Source: Nibribacter roseus
GTDB lineage: Bacteria > Bacteroidota > Bacteroidia > Cytophagales > Hymenobacteraceae
DNA length: 64,000 nt
Assembly: GCF_042662225.1 (NCBI RefSeq)
Contig: NZ_JBHSYQ010000003.1
Span: forward strand, 1,178,001-1,242,000
Direction: 5' to 3'
A program made the position numbers and the translations under genes. The notes beneath the pieces are model-generated. The model was not told where the DNA came from and ran no database searches. It saw only the letters and a list, made by a program, of their open reading frames with translations. Positions 18,125 to 26,655 of the stretch are shown one piece after another; position 1 is the stretch's first letter; each line of letters opens with the position of its first letter.

Positions 18125-20617
18125 ATGAAAAGAATCAGTTTGTTTTTGTTCTTAGTTTGGTTGCCTCAATTGGTGCTCAAAGCGCAAGAACTCAGAGCCC
18201 CCGCTTATCCATTAATCACCCATAACACCTATTTCAATGTCTGGTCTTTCGGCGATAAACTAGCTGAAGTACCCACCACTCACTGGTCAGGGCAAGACGC
18301 TTCCTTAATTGGTTTGGTGAAGGTAAACGGGAAAGTATATCGCTTCCTCGGTAAAGAAGCAAAAACCTTCCGTACAGTTCTGGCAGCCTCTGATGAACAA
18401 CCCTACTCGGTTGCCTACACTGAAACAGCCCCAGCAACCGGTTGGATGAACCCGCAGTTCAATGCTGCATCCTGGAAAACCGGGGCCGCTCCGTTCGGAG
18501 ATGACAAAGCCCGCGCCAAAACAGCCTGGAACAGCAAAGACCTGTGGGTAAGAAGAACATTTTCGTTTAATGAAGCCAATACTGAAAAACTTTATCTAAA
18601 GCTAAGCCACGATGACGACGTGGAAGTATATCTGAACGGAGAAGAAATCTATCGGTATACTGGCTGGAGCCATCCCTTTCAATACCATCCCATCCCAGCT
18701 GCCATCGCCAAGAAACTGAAAAAAGAAGGCAATGTATTGGCCATACATGTAGCCAATACTGCTGGTGGCCAGTCGTTAGATGCCGGACTGGCGCGCGAAG
18801 TAACCTCTACGGCTTACGAGAAGATAACTCCAGCAGTGCAGAAAAGTGTGCAGTTGAACGCCACCCAAACCATTTACCAGTTCACTTGCGGACAAGTTGA
18901 TGTTACCGCCACCTTCACCTCACCCTTGCTATTGAACAATCTTGATGTATTGGCCCGCCCGGTGAGCTATGTGACTGTTGCAGCCAAATCAAATGATAAG
19001 GCTACCCATGACGTGCAGCTATACTTGGGCGCTTCTTCTACACTAGCCGTAAACAAACCTGAACAGGAAGTGGCTAGCCAGGAATACACCGCAGAAAAGC
19101 TGTCTATTCTGAAGATGGGTACTGTGGCGCAGCCCATGTTCCTGGAGAAGGGCGAGAAAGAGCGCATAGACTGGGGCTATTTCTATGTAGCCGTGCCCGC
19201 TGCCGCCAAAGCCACTCAGTACGTTTCAGAAGCAGGCAAAGAACTGGCCCCGTTTCTCTCTACCACTGCGGGCAATCCTGAAAACACCAAGCAGGGGAAA
19301 AACCTAGTATTGAGCACCATTGTGCCCTTGGGTAAAGTTGGGGCGAGCGCTAAGGAGCAGGTATTTCTTTTAGGGTATGATGAACTGTACTCGGTGCAGT
19401 ATTTTAACCAGAACCTAAAGCCCTGGTGGAAGAACGGTGCAGGTGCCACCATAGAAAAACAACTAGGACAGGCAGCGGCAGATTATCCTAAAATCATTCA
19501 GCAGTGCCAGGCCTTTGACAAGAAAATGTACCAAGACGCTCTGCAAGCCGGAGGTAAGGAATACGCAGATTTGTGTGAATTGGCCTACCGCCAGGCCATA
19601 GCTGCCCATACGCTGGTGAAAAGCCCAAGCGGTGAAACCTTATTTCTCTCAAAAGAGAACTTCAGCGGTGGGTTCATAGGAACGGTAGATGTGACCTATC
19701 CATCAGCGCCTCTATTTTTGCTTTACAACCCTGAGCTGGTGAAAGGCATGCTAAACGGTATTTTCTACTACAGTGAAAGCGGGAAGTGGAAGAAACCGTA
19801 CCCTGCGCATGATTTAGGCAACTATCCTTTTGCCAACGGACAAACCTACGGCGAGGACATGCCAGTAGAGGAAGCTGGCAATATGCTGATTCTTACCGCA
19901 GCCATTGCTAAAGTAGAAGGCAACGCAGAGTACGCCAAAAAGCATTGGGAAACCTTGACCACTTGGGCCGAATTCCTGAAGAAGAGTGGGTTTGACCCTG
20001 AAAACCAACTTTCCACCGATGACTTTGCCGGCCACTTGGCCAGAAACGCTAATTTGTCTATCAAGGCCATTGAAGCTTTAGGTGCCTATGGCATGCTGGC
20101 GGACATGTTGGATAAACCAGACATTGCCAAACAGTACACGGCCGTGGCCAAAGAGATGGTGCAGCAATGGATGAAGCTAGCCAAAGACAAAGACCACTAT
20201 ACCCTTGCCTTTGAAAAGGAGGGAACCTGGAGCCAGAAATACAACCTCGCCTGGGATACTATTTTAGATCTGAATCTCTTCCCTGCCTCCGTGCGGGAAA
20301 CAGAAATGAAGTATTATCTTACCAAGCAAGGATCTTATGGCCTTCCGCTAGATAGCCGCAAGACCTACACAAAATCTGACTGGATCATCTGGACCGCCAC
20401 TCTGGCAGATAACTCTAATGACTTTAAAGCTATTGTTTCGCCGGTCTGGAAATACGCGAACGAAACATCTTCCAGAGTTCCTCTCAGTGACTGGCACGAA
20501 ACTACCGATGGCAAAAAGACTGGTTTCCAGGCACGGTCAGTGGTGGGTGGCTACTTTATGAAACTGCTGAAAGATAAGCTAGACGAGAAGCCTTTACCTA
20601 AAGCTAAGGCCAAATAG
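18125..20617 (+). CDS. Secreted glutaminase-like (DUF4965/DUF5127) protein
   Basis: An 830-residue exported protein (signal LFLVWLPQLVLKAQ) of the family annotated as glutaminase A-like in fungi and Bacteroidota. The N-terminal part (PAYPLITHNTYFNVWSF) is followed by an inserted galactose-binding-like beta-sandwich (about 95-215, DLWVRRTFSF, DDDVEVYLNGEEIYRY). A long (alpha/alpha) barrel C-terminal half follows (FLSKENFSGGFIGTVDVTYP; GQTYGEDMPVEEAGNML; ATLADNSNDF). The family is often found in glycan loci, so glutaminase activity should not be taken for granted; a glycosidase or structural role is equally possible. It is in the same direction as its neighbours, flanked by a degenerate repeat and an 80-bp gap. 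Confidence 0.85.
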   Translation: MKRISLFLFLVWLPQLVLKAQELRAPAYPLITHNTYFNVWSFGDKLAEVPTTHWSGQDASLIGLVKVNGKVYRFLGKEAKTFRTVLAASDEQPYSVAYTETAPATGWMNPQFNAASWKTGAAPFGDDKARAKTAWNSKDLWVRRTFSFNEANTEKLYLKLSHDDDVEVYLNGEEIYRYTGWSHPFQYHPIPAAIAKKLKKEGNVLAIHVANTAGGQSLDAGLAREVTSTAYEKITPAVQKSVQLNATQTIYQFTCGQVDVTATFTSPLLLNNLDVLARPVSYVTVAAKSNDKATHDVQLYLGASSTLAVNKPEQEVASQEYTAEKLSILKMGTVAQPMFLEKGEKERIDWGYFYVAVPAAAKATQYVSEAGKELAPFLSTTAGNPENTKQGKNLVLSTIVPLGKVGASAKEQVFLLGYDELYSVQYFNQNLKPWWKNGAGATIEKQLGQAAADYPKIIQQCQAFDKKMYQDALQAGGKEYADLCELAYRQAIAAHTLVKSPSGETLFLSKENFSGGFIGTVDVTYPSAPLFLLYNPELVKGMLNGIFYYSESGKWKKPYPAHDLGNYPFANGQTYGEDMPVEEAGNMLILTAAIAKVEGNAEYAKKHWETLTTWAEFLKKSGFDPENQLSTDDFAGHLARNANLSIKAIEALGAYGMLADMLDKPDIAKQYTAVAKEMVQQWMKLAKDKDHYTLAFEKEGTWSQKYNLAWDTILDLNLFPASVRETEMKYYLTKQGSYGLPLDSRKTYTKSDWIIWTATLADNSNDFKAIVSPVWKYANETSSRVPLSDWHETTDGKKTGFQARSVVGGYFMKLLKDKLDEKPLPKAKAK

Positions 20618-20697
20618 AACTTTTGCTAATTTTATATAAACCCAAGTTGATCTAAAAAGACTTTTAAACATCACTACCTTAAACTTATTACTGGCTA

Positions 20698-22548
20698 ATG
20701 TTAAAAATAGCAAGAATACTCTTTACATGTAAGGAGCGAACCGTAGCGGTAATCGCCTGTATGGCTATGTCTGCCATGGCTCATGGTCAAACTGCCGTTC
20801 TTCCCCTTCAAGATCTGACTTCGTTCCAGAACCCCGGTAAATCATGGCAGATTGCAGGAAATGTCTCTGCTGATCTTTCTGATGAGAACGAGTTTAATGT
20901 GGGCAAGGGAACCGGGGTGCTGGTGAACATGCCAAGCAGAAGAAACAAGGGGCAGGATTTGCTTACAACCTTCGAACATGGCGATGTAGACCTTGAACTT
21001 GACTTTATGATGGCCAAGGGCTCTAACTCCGGCATTTACCTGCAAGGCCGGTACGAGGTGCAATTGCTGGATGCCTGGGGTTCTACCCACCGCTCGGCTG
21101 CTAGTCTCGGGGGCATTTACGAGCGTTGGGACGAAAGCCGGCCGGAAGGGCAGAAAGGATATCAAGGCTATGCTCCCCGGCAAAACGTAGGGCGCGCACC
21201 AGGCCTCTGGCAGCATCTTAAAATTTCTTTTCAGGCTCCACGGTTTGACGCCAGCGGCAAAAAGACAGAGAATGCCAGAATAATGAGAATTGAACTGAAT
21301 GGAGTAATCATTCAGGAAGATGTAGAGTTGTTCGGGCCTACCCGGGGAAGCATCAGCAATGAAGAGAAAGCTACCGGACCTCTTCGGTTTCAGGGAGATC
21401 ACGGGGCAGTGGCTTTTCGGAATATAAAAGTAAACCAGTACAGCAAGCCGCGTCCGGAACTTAAAAATCTGACTTATAAAATCTATCAGGGAAGGTATGA
21501 GAAGCAGCCGCAATATGATAGCATCCCGCCCGAGGCAGAAGGTCCCCAAGGAACCTCCAATATTCTGACCTCCAACTTAGAGGCAGGTACAAAGCAATAC
21601 CTGATCAGGTACAACGGCACCTTGGTAGTAAAAGAACCAGGAGAGTATACGTTCAACATTCTTGCCCGCGGCGGTTCTGGTTCAATTAAAGTAAATAGTC
21701 AGGACGTAGTGCCTTACAGATCGTGGGAGGGGAAAGGCACTGTTACCTTACCTGCCGGTGAAGTACCGTTTGAGTTATTGTATTCAAAATACATGGATTG
21801 GGAACGTCCGGTTTTGGCGCTGCGGGTAAGCGGGCCGGGGGTACGGGAGTTTCTGATCAGCGAAAGAGACTTGTCTCCCGATGTGGAAGCCGATCCTATT
21901 ATAGTGTCTGCCCAGGAGCGGCCGGTGTTGCGGAGTTTTATGGACCTGCCCGGCCAGTACAGGGTCACGCACGCCGCATCGGTGGGTAGTCCAAATCAAT
22001 TGCATTACACCTATGACTTAGACCACGGCACCTTGATACAGCTCTGGCGCGGCGACTTCCTGGACGCCACGCCCATGTGGCACGAGCGCGGCGACGGTTC
22101 TTCCCGCCCTTTAGGCTCAGTACAACGCTTTGGAAAGCCTACCATTACCTTGGCCACTCTAGCCAGTGATCAGGCAGCCTGGGCCACCGACACTACCGGT
22201 ACCACTTTTATTCCGAAGGGATATAGCCTAGACCAGAATTCTGAACCCACCTTCAGGTACCAGATTTACGGAGCTACTGTGCAAGACGCCATCCGGGTCA
22301 TTGAAAACGGAAAAGGCCTGCAGCGCGAACTGAATATCCAAAACCCGGCCTCTGGGTTATACGCACGTGTAGTAGAAGCAGAAAAAATTGAGGACGCAGG
22401 CAAAGGCATGTATCTGATAAATGATAAAGCCTATTACCTGCGCCTGGATGACCTGGCCGGAGCCAAACCTATTATCAGAACAGTAAGTGGCCGTCAGGAG
22501 CTCATCGTACCGGTGCGTTCTAAATTGACATATACTATTCTTTATTGA
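20698..22548 (+). CDS. DUF1080 protein with PA14-like domain
   Basis: Exported (signal AVIACMAMSAMAHGQ). The first ~230 residues form a DUF1080 concanavalin-like domain (DVDLELDFMMAKGSNSGIYL, RYEVQLLDAWGS, GPLRFQGDHGAVAFRNIKV). A PA14-like beta domain follows (about 295-385, RYNGTLVVKEPGEYTFNIL, LLYSKYMDWERPVLALRVSG), then a C-terminal beta-rich region of unknown role. DUF1080 includes 3-keto-disaccharide hydrolases, which cleave glycosides after oxidation at C3. A second DUF1080 gene lies 2.2 kb downstream with the dehydrogenase-like gene between them. The 19-bp gap to the next gene indicates one transcript. Confidence 0.88.
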   Translation: MLKIARILFTCKERTVAVIACMAMSAMAHGQTAVLPLQDLTSFQNPGKSWQIAGNVSADLSDENEFNVGKGTGVLVNMPSRRNKGQDLLTTFEHGDVDLELDFMMAKGSNSGIYLQGRYEVQLLDAWGSTHRSAASLGGIYERWDESRPEGQKGYQGYAPRQNVGRAPGLWQHLKISFQAPRFDASGKKTENARIMRIELNGVIIQEDVELFGPTRGSISNEEKATGPLRFQGDHGAVAFRNIKVNQYSKPRPELKNLTYKIYQGRYEKQPQYDSIPPEAEGPQGTSNILTSNLEAGTKQYLIRYNGTLVVKEPGEYTFNILARGGSGSIKVNSQDVVPYRSWEGKGTVTLPAGEVPFELLYSKYMDWERPVLALRVSGPGVREFLISERDLSPDVEADPIIVSAQERPVLRSFMDLPGQYRVTHAASVGSPNQLHYTYDLDHGTLIQLWRGDFLDATPMWHERGDGSSRPLGSVQRFGKPTITLATLASDQAAWATDTTGTTFIPKGYSLDQNSEPTFRYQIYGATVQDAIRVIENGKGLQRELNIQNPASGLYARVVEAEKIEDAGKGMYLINDKAYYLRLDDLAGAKPIIRTVSGRQELIVPVRSKLTYTILY

Positions 22549-22567
22549 TTTCTAAAGCTAACAACCG

Positions 22568-24538
22568 ATGCAAAAAATAGGAAAGAGAATATGGCAGCAG
22601 GTGCTTTTAGCCGGAGCCTTGTTTGCAGGATTGGGCACAGAGGCAAAAGCGCAGGAGTCGCCTAAAGAAGAAGACTTTTTCAAGATCATGCGTGTTCCGT
22701 CACCAGAAGGCACCCTGCTGGAAGTAGGAGGTTTGGTGGTATTGCCTAATGGAAACTTAGGAATATCTACTCGGCGCGGAGATGTTTTCATTGTGGAGAA
22801 CCCTACCAGTTCTAAACCGCACTTTAGAAAATTTGCCTCTGGGCTGCATGAGATTCTGGGCTTGGCTTATAAAAATGGATCTCTGTACTGCGCGCAACGC
22901 GGCGAACTCACTAAACTTACCGATACCAATAATGACGGCAAAGCGGATATGTATGAAACCGTATATGCCTGGCCTTTATCGGGTAATTACCATGAGTACA
23001 GCTTCGGCCCTAAAATAGCTCCGGACGGTTCTTTCTTTGTGACAACCAACATTGGTTTCACCACTCCTTGGTGGGAAGGCAGAAGCATAGTGCCCTGGCG
23101 CGGCTGGACTTTGCATATCACTGAAGACGGCAAAATGGAGCCTTGGGCAGCCGGCATGCGCTCTCCCGCCGGCTTGGGCATGATAGACGGTGAATTTTTC
23201 TACACTGAAAACCAGGGAGACTGGGTAGGCTCTGGTGGTTTGTGGCACCTGAAAAAAGGAGCCTTTGCCGGGCACCCCGCCGGCCTGAAGTGGGCAGATC
23301 AGCCAAATTCACCGGTAAAAATCACCCAATCACAAGTATACTCCATTGTTGATCCGCGTGACCAGAAGAACGAGAAAGGAGAATACGTTAAACCAGAGAA
23401 TATCCCTAATGAACCGGTAGTCACCTTATCTGACGTGAAAAAGAAACTTCCGGGTATTCAATTGCCGGCCGTGTGGCTTCCGCACGGAATTTTAGGGGTT
23501 TCTAACACTGAGATTCTGGAAATACCGAAAGACCATTTCGGGCCGTTTGAGGGGCAGTATCTGGTAGGAGACCAGGGGCAAAGCAAGATCATGCGTGTAG
23601 TACTGGAGAAGGTAAATGGAGAATACCAGGGCGTAGCCTTTGACTTCCGGAGCGGTTTTCAGTCAGGAGTTTTGCGCATGGCCTGGGCGCAAGATAAATC
23701 ACTGTTTGTAGGTGAAACCGCCCGCGGGTGGGGAGCCGCCGGCGAGGCTAGCGAAGGATTGCAGCGCCTGGTCTGGAATAACAGGATTCCGTTTGAGATG
23801 ACTACCGTAAAAGCCATGCCCGACGGGTTTGAGGTAGCCTTTACCACCCCCATTGACAAAAAATCAGCGGAAGATCTGGCCTCTTATGCGGTAGAGAGTT
23901 TCAGCTACAAATACCATCCGGTGTACGGAAGCCCAATTGTCAACAGAAAGAAATTGCCGATAAAAGGCGTGAAGGTATCAGAAAATGGCATGAACCTACG
24001 GTTAGTGGTAGAGGAACTGCGCGAAGGCTACATTCACCATATTCAACTGGAAGGAGTGCGGGCTAAAGAAAACGCTTATACCCTGGTGCACCCAGATGCC
24101 TACTACACGCTTAACCATATTCCGGCCGGCGCCAAGCTTTCTTTGAAAGAGACCAGCACCAGAAATTCTGCGGCGGCACCTAAGCCAAATGCGGCAAAAG
24201 CGAAAACACCAGCTGCGAAGGCTAAGGCTAACAGCAATGTTCCTGCTAAGGCTCCTGCACCAAAAGCCAAGCCTGACAATGTTGTGTTTACCTTCAATGA
24301 TGTAAAGCCCCTGTTAACCAGAAACACATGTTTGGCTTGCCACAACACTGAAAAGAAAATGGTAGGTCCTTCTTTTAAAGACATTGCCAAACGCAAGTAC
24401 ACGAATCAGCAGATAGTAGAACTAATTCATAATCCTAAACCAGAAAACTGGCCAGGTTATACCCCTATGCCTCCTATGCCGCAGGTTCCCCAAAGCGAAG
24501 CCCTTAAAATTGCCGCCTGGATTAACACCTTGAGGTAA
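22568..24538 (+). CDS. Secreted dehydrogenase-like beta-propeller fused to cytochrome c
   Basis: Exported protein of 656 residues (signal LLAGALFAGLGTEAKAQ). The first ~400 residues resemble the six-bladed propeller of PQQ-type/membrane-bound sugar dehydrogenases (LVVLPNGNLGISTRRGDVF, AAGMRSPAGLGMIDGEFFY, YLVGDQGQSKIMRV). A beta region and a low-complexity Ala/Lys/Pro linker (about 540-575) follow. A C-terminal class I cytochrome c has the heme motif CLACH (Cys588, Cys591, His592) and Met-rich PMPPMPQ for the sixth ligand. It probably oxidises a sugar in the periplasm and passes electrons to the respiratory chain. Placement between two DUF1080 genes suggests supply of keto-sugar substrates. 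PQQ use is not proven. Confidence 0.85.
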   Translation: MQKIGKRIWQQVLLAGALFAGLGTEAKAQESPKEEDFFKIMRVPSPEGTLLEVGGLVVLPNGNLGISTRRGDVFIVENPTSSKPHFRKFASGLHEILGLAYKNGSLYCAQRGELTKLTDTNNDGKADMYETVYAWPLSGNYHEYSFGPKIAPDGSFFVTTNIGFTTPWWEGRSIVPWRGWTLHITEDGKMEPWAAGMRSPAGLGMIDGEFFYTENQGDWVGSGGLWHLKKGAFAGHPAGLKWADQPNSPVKITQSQVYSIVDPRDQKNEKGEYVKPENIPNEPVVTLSDVKKKLPGIQLPAVWLPHGILGVSNTEILEIPKDHFGPFEGQYLVGDQGQSKIMRVVLEKVNGEYQGVAFDFRSGFQSGVLRMAWAQDKSLFVGETARGWGAAGEASEGLQRLVWNNRIPFEMTTVKAMPDGFEVAFTTPIDKKSAEDLASYAVESFSYKYHPVYGSPIVNRKKLPIKGVKVSENGMNLRLVVEELREGYIHHIQLEGVRAKENAYTLVHPDAYYTLNHIPAGAKLSLKETSTRNSAAAPKPNAAKAKTPAAKAKANSNVPAKAPAPKAKPDNVVFTFNDVKPLLTRNTCLACHNTEKKMVGPSFKDIAKRKYTNQQIVELIHNPKPENWPGYTPMPPMPQVPQSEALKIAAWINTLR

Positions 24539-24603
24539 GAAGCCTGAAAATTTTTTTGAATGGCTTCTGGTTGGCGTTTCAACTTGCTGAACGCATGGTA
24601 AAA

Positions 24604-24653
24604 GCTTTCTGTTTTGGGGCTGTTTTTTTGTAAACAGCCCCAAAACAGAAAGC
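24604..24653. repeat. Dispersed palindromic repeat (perfect)
   Basis: Exact 22-bp arms (24604-24625, 24632-24653) with a 6-base loop. The arm reads GCTTTCTG + TTTTGGGGCTG + TTT; the variable core is GGGG/CCCC. Confidence 0.9.
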
Positions 24654-24759
24654 ACTACCGTGTATTTGCCTCTTGTAGGCCAGATATCTAACTCTTCATA
24701 CAGACTCTTAAAATAATTCATTGCTGAATGCAGCCGCACTTAAAAGCGAGAAAATCTTT

Positions 24760-25524
24760 ATGAATAGAAAACTAACTTTTACCTGGACCTTGGCATTTGT
24801 AGCTGCCGGGTTTCTGACCCAGGAAGCTGCCTTTGCCCAAGAGGTGCCAAAGCCAGCTAAAATGACCCCAGAGATGACCGAATTTTGGGAACCGGAGCCA
24901 CGCGTAGTAACCCCCGGGGTAAACAATGCCGCCCCTTCAGACGCAATTGTGCTATTCAACGGCAAAGATTTATCAGAATGGAAAGCCAAATCAGACGGCG
25001 GAGAGGCTAAATGGACACTTAAAAATGGAGCCTTTACCGTGGGCAAAGGAGATATCACCACCAAAAAAGAATTCGGTGATTTTCAGTTGCACATAGAATG
25101 GAGCGCTCCAGACGAGGTAAAAGGCAGCAGCCAGGGGCGCGGCAACAGCGGTATTTTCCTTCAGGATAGGTACGAGGTGCAAATACTAGATTCGTACCAA
25201 AACCGCACCTACGCCAATGGCCAAGCCGCCAGTGTTTACAAACAGCATCCCCCGCTGGTGAACGCCATGCGCAAACCTACTGAGTGGAACGTGTATGACA
25301 TCATTTATACGGCACCCCGCTTCAAAGAAGACGGCTCTCTTTTTTCACCGGCCCGTGTTACGGTGTTGCACAACGGAGTGGTAGTACAAAACAATGTTGA
25401 AATAAAAGGCCCCACCGAATACATTGGGCTGCCGCAGTACAAAGCTCATGGAAAGGCCCCCATTAGCTTACAGGACCATGGTGACTTAATAAGTTACCGC
25501 AATATCTGGATCAGGGAATTATAA
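24760..25524 (+). CDS. DUF1080 protein, candidate 3-keto-glycoside hydrolase
   Basis: Single-domain exported DUF1080 protein of 254 residues starting at the ATG 24760 (signal FVAAGFLTQEAAFAQ). An in-frame TTG 39 bp upstream gives no better signal and is rejected. Core stretches are IVLFNGKDLSEWKAKSDGG, FGDFQLHIEWSAP, GRGNSGIFLQDRYEVQILDS and ISLQDHGDLISYRNIWIREL. It shares the NSGI-(Y/F)-LQ-x-RYEVQ-(L/I)-LD block with the DUF1080 domain encoded at 20698, so the two may be paralogues with different substrates. Known members hydrolyse 3-keto sugars; catalysis here is inferred. Confidence 0.88.
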   Translation: MNRKLTFTWTLAFVAAGFLTQEAAFAQEVPKPAKMTPEMTEFWEPEPRVVTPGVNNAAPSDAIVLFNGKDLSEWKAKSDGGEAKWTLKNGAFTVGKGDITTKKEFGDFQLHIEWSAPDEVKGSSQGRGNSGIFLQDRYEVQILDSYQNRTYANGQAASVYKQHPPLVNAMRKPTEWNVYDIIYTAPRFKEDGSLFSPARVTVLHNGVVVQNNVEIKGPTEYIGLPQYKAHGKAPISLQDHGDLISYRNIWIREL

Positions 25525-25604
25525 ACTGAAGTGCCAGTAGCTTCTGTGACGGCATCGGTTAAAAACCTTAATGCTATATCACCACTCTTAGCCAGCTAAC
25601 TCGC

Positions 25605-25650
25605 GTTTCTGTTTTTGACCTGTTTTTAGAAAATGGGGTCAAAAACAAAC
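25605..25650. repeat. Dispersed palindromic repeat, imperfect copy
   Basis: GTTTTTGACC (25611-25620) pairs with GGTCAAAAAC (25637-25646); the outer GTTT and AAAC also pair. The core is GACC/GGTC and the loop is TGTTTTTAGAAAATGG. Confidence 0.8.
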
Positions 25651-25723
25651 CTGACGGGGCAAGGGCTGACATCAAAAATTAAGACAACCCAATAAAGCTT
25701 TAACCAAAAACAAGATTACCAAA

Positions 25724-26224
25724 ATGACTACTACTGAAAAAGAAACACTTTTTAAGGACATTGAAAAGAAATTACAGCAGCAGGGCTTTGAGATCTCTAA
25801 CAAAGACATGACCCGGCCCTGGGGCGGTTTCTTTGTGATAAAGGAAGACCAGGCTCAGCAATTCGCCGATATCTTTTTCGATGGAATGGCCATTGAAGAT
25901 TTAAAAATATCAGGCAAACTTAGCCCTAAAATATTGGTTGTTGCCCCTGAGAAAAGACTATCTTGGCAGTACCACCACCGCCGGGCAGAAATCTGGAAAG
26001 TAGTAGACGGCAAGGTTGGCGTTGTAGTGAGTGACACCGACGAGGAAGGTGAGGTAAAAGAACTGGAACCGGGCAGCCTTATCACGTTACAGCAAGGTGA
26101 ACGCCACCGGCTGGTAGGTTTAAGCGGTTGGGGCGTTCTGGCCGAGATATGGCAGCACACAGACATTCACATGCCCTCAGATGAAGATGATATTGTACGG
26201 GTACAAGACGATTTCGGGAGGTAA
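25724..26224 (+). CDS. Cupin-type mannose-6-phosphate isomerase
   Basis: A cytoplasmic 166-residue cupin of the type II phosphomannose isomerase family, interconverting mannose-6-phosphate and fructose-6-phosphate. Metal-ligand residues are visible in QYHHRRAEIWKVVDG (His84/His85, Glu89) and GERHRLVG. RPWGGFFVI near residue 30 is typical of this stand-alone cupin. It has no signal peptide. In the mannan locus it would accept the product of the ROK kinase and feed glycolysis. Some databases label the family phosphoheptose isomerase, which the context does not support. Confidence 0.85.
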   Translation: MTTTEKETLFKDIEKKLQQQGFEISNKDMTRPWGGFFVIKEDQAQQFADIFFDGMAIEDLKISGKLSPKILVVAPEKRLSWQYHHRRAEIWKVVDGKVGVVVSDTDEEGEVKELEPGSLITLQQGERHRLVGLSGWGVLAEIWQHTDIHMPSDEDDIVRVQDDFGR

Positions 26225-26296
26225 AGCATCCTCGGTTCAATAAGCTTTCTTTATAGACTGGCTTATTGCCATTTTGATTCATCAAGGCAATGCCCC

Positions 26297-26622
26297 ATGA
26301 AGCAAATAACAGAGACCTCTCGAACAGCCTTACCGCAACCGCTACTGAAAAGTAAGATCTCATTCACAGGGATTGTATAGGTGGTTGAATTCGTTTTCGT
26401 TACCTCTCTTTTTATGCTCTGGGGCATTGCCATATCCATGAGCTACGTGCTGAAAAAGAGCTTTTAAACCTGCTTCGGGTAGCTAAGGCTCCGTCAGGGT
26501 TTGTGCAGATCTCTTACACCTGTGGTGCAGAACTTAGCACTAGTATAAATTACAAAGGGTTTTTATGGTTGAGGAGTTTTCTGGGCTTCATAACCTCGGG
26601 AAAACCAGCATCCACTGCTTAA
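26297..26622 (+). pseudogene. Decayed FucP-family sugar:cation symporter remnant
   Basis: From ATG 26297 the frame reads 27 codons to a TAG at 26378. The same frame then continues with VVEFVFVTSLFMLWGIAISM and VLKKSF to a TAA at 26465. In a shifted frame (from about 26464) it continues LNLLRVAKAPSGFVQIS, then a weaker stretch ending at about 26622. These match in order the first membrane helix (FVTSLFMLWGIA) and the next conserved block (VSKAxSGxVQxS) of FucP/NagP-type MFS hexose transporters. The gene has an in-frame stop and a frameshift, and has lost about three quarters of the ~430-residue protein. The remainder of the 431-base gap shows nothing else. Confidence 0.75.
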
Positions 26623-26655
26623 ACTGCAAAGCGACATTAAACTTTTTTTCTAGCT

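Noticed and set aside
20842..21549. 235-aa antisense ORF opposite the DUF1080-PA14 gene
   Set aside because: No recognisable domain or start context; it mirrors the codon pattern of the real gene on the other strand.
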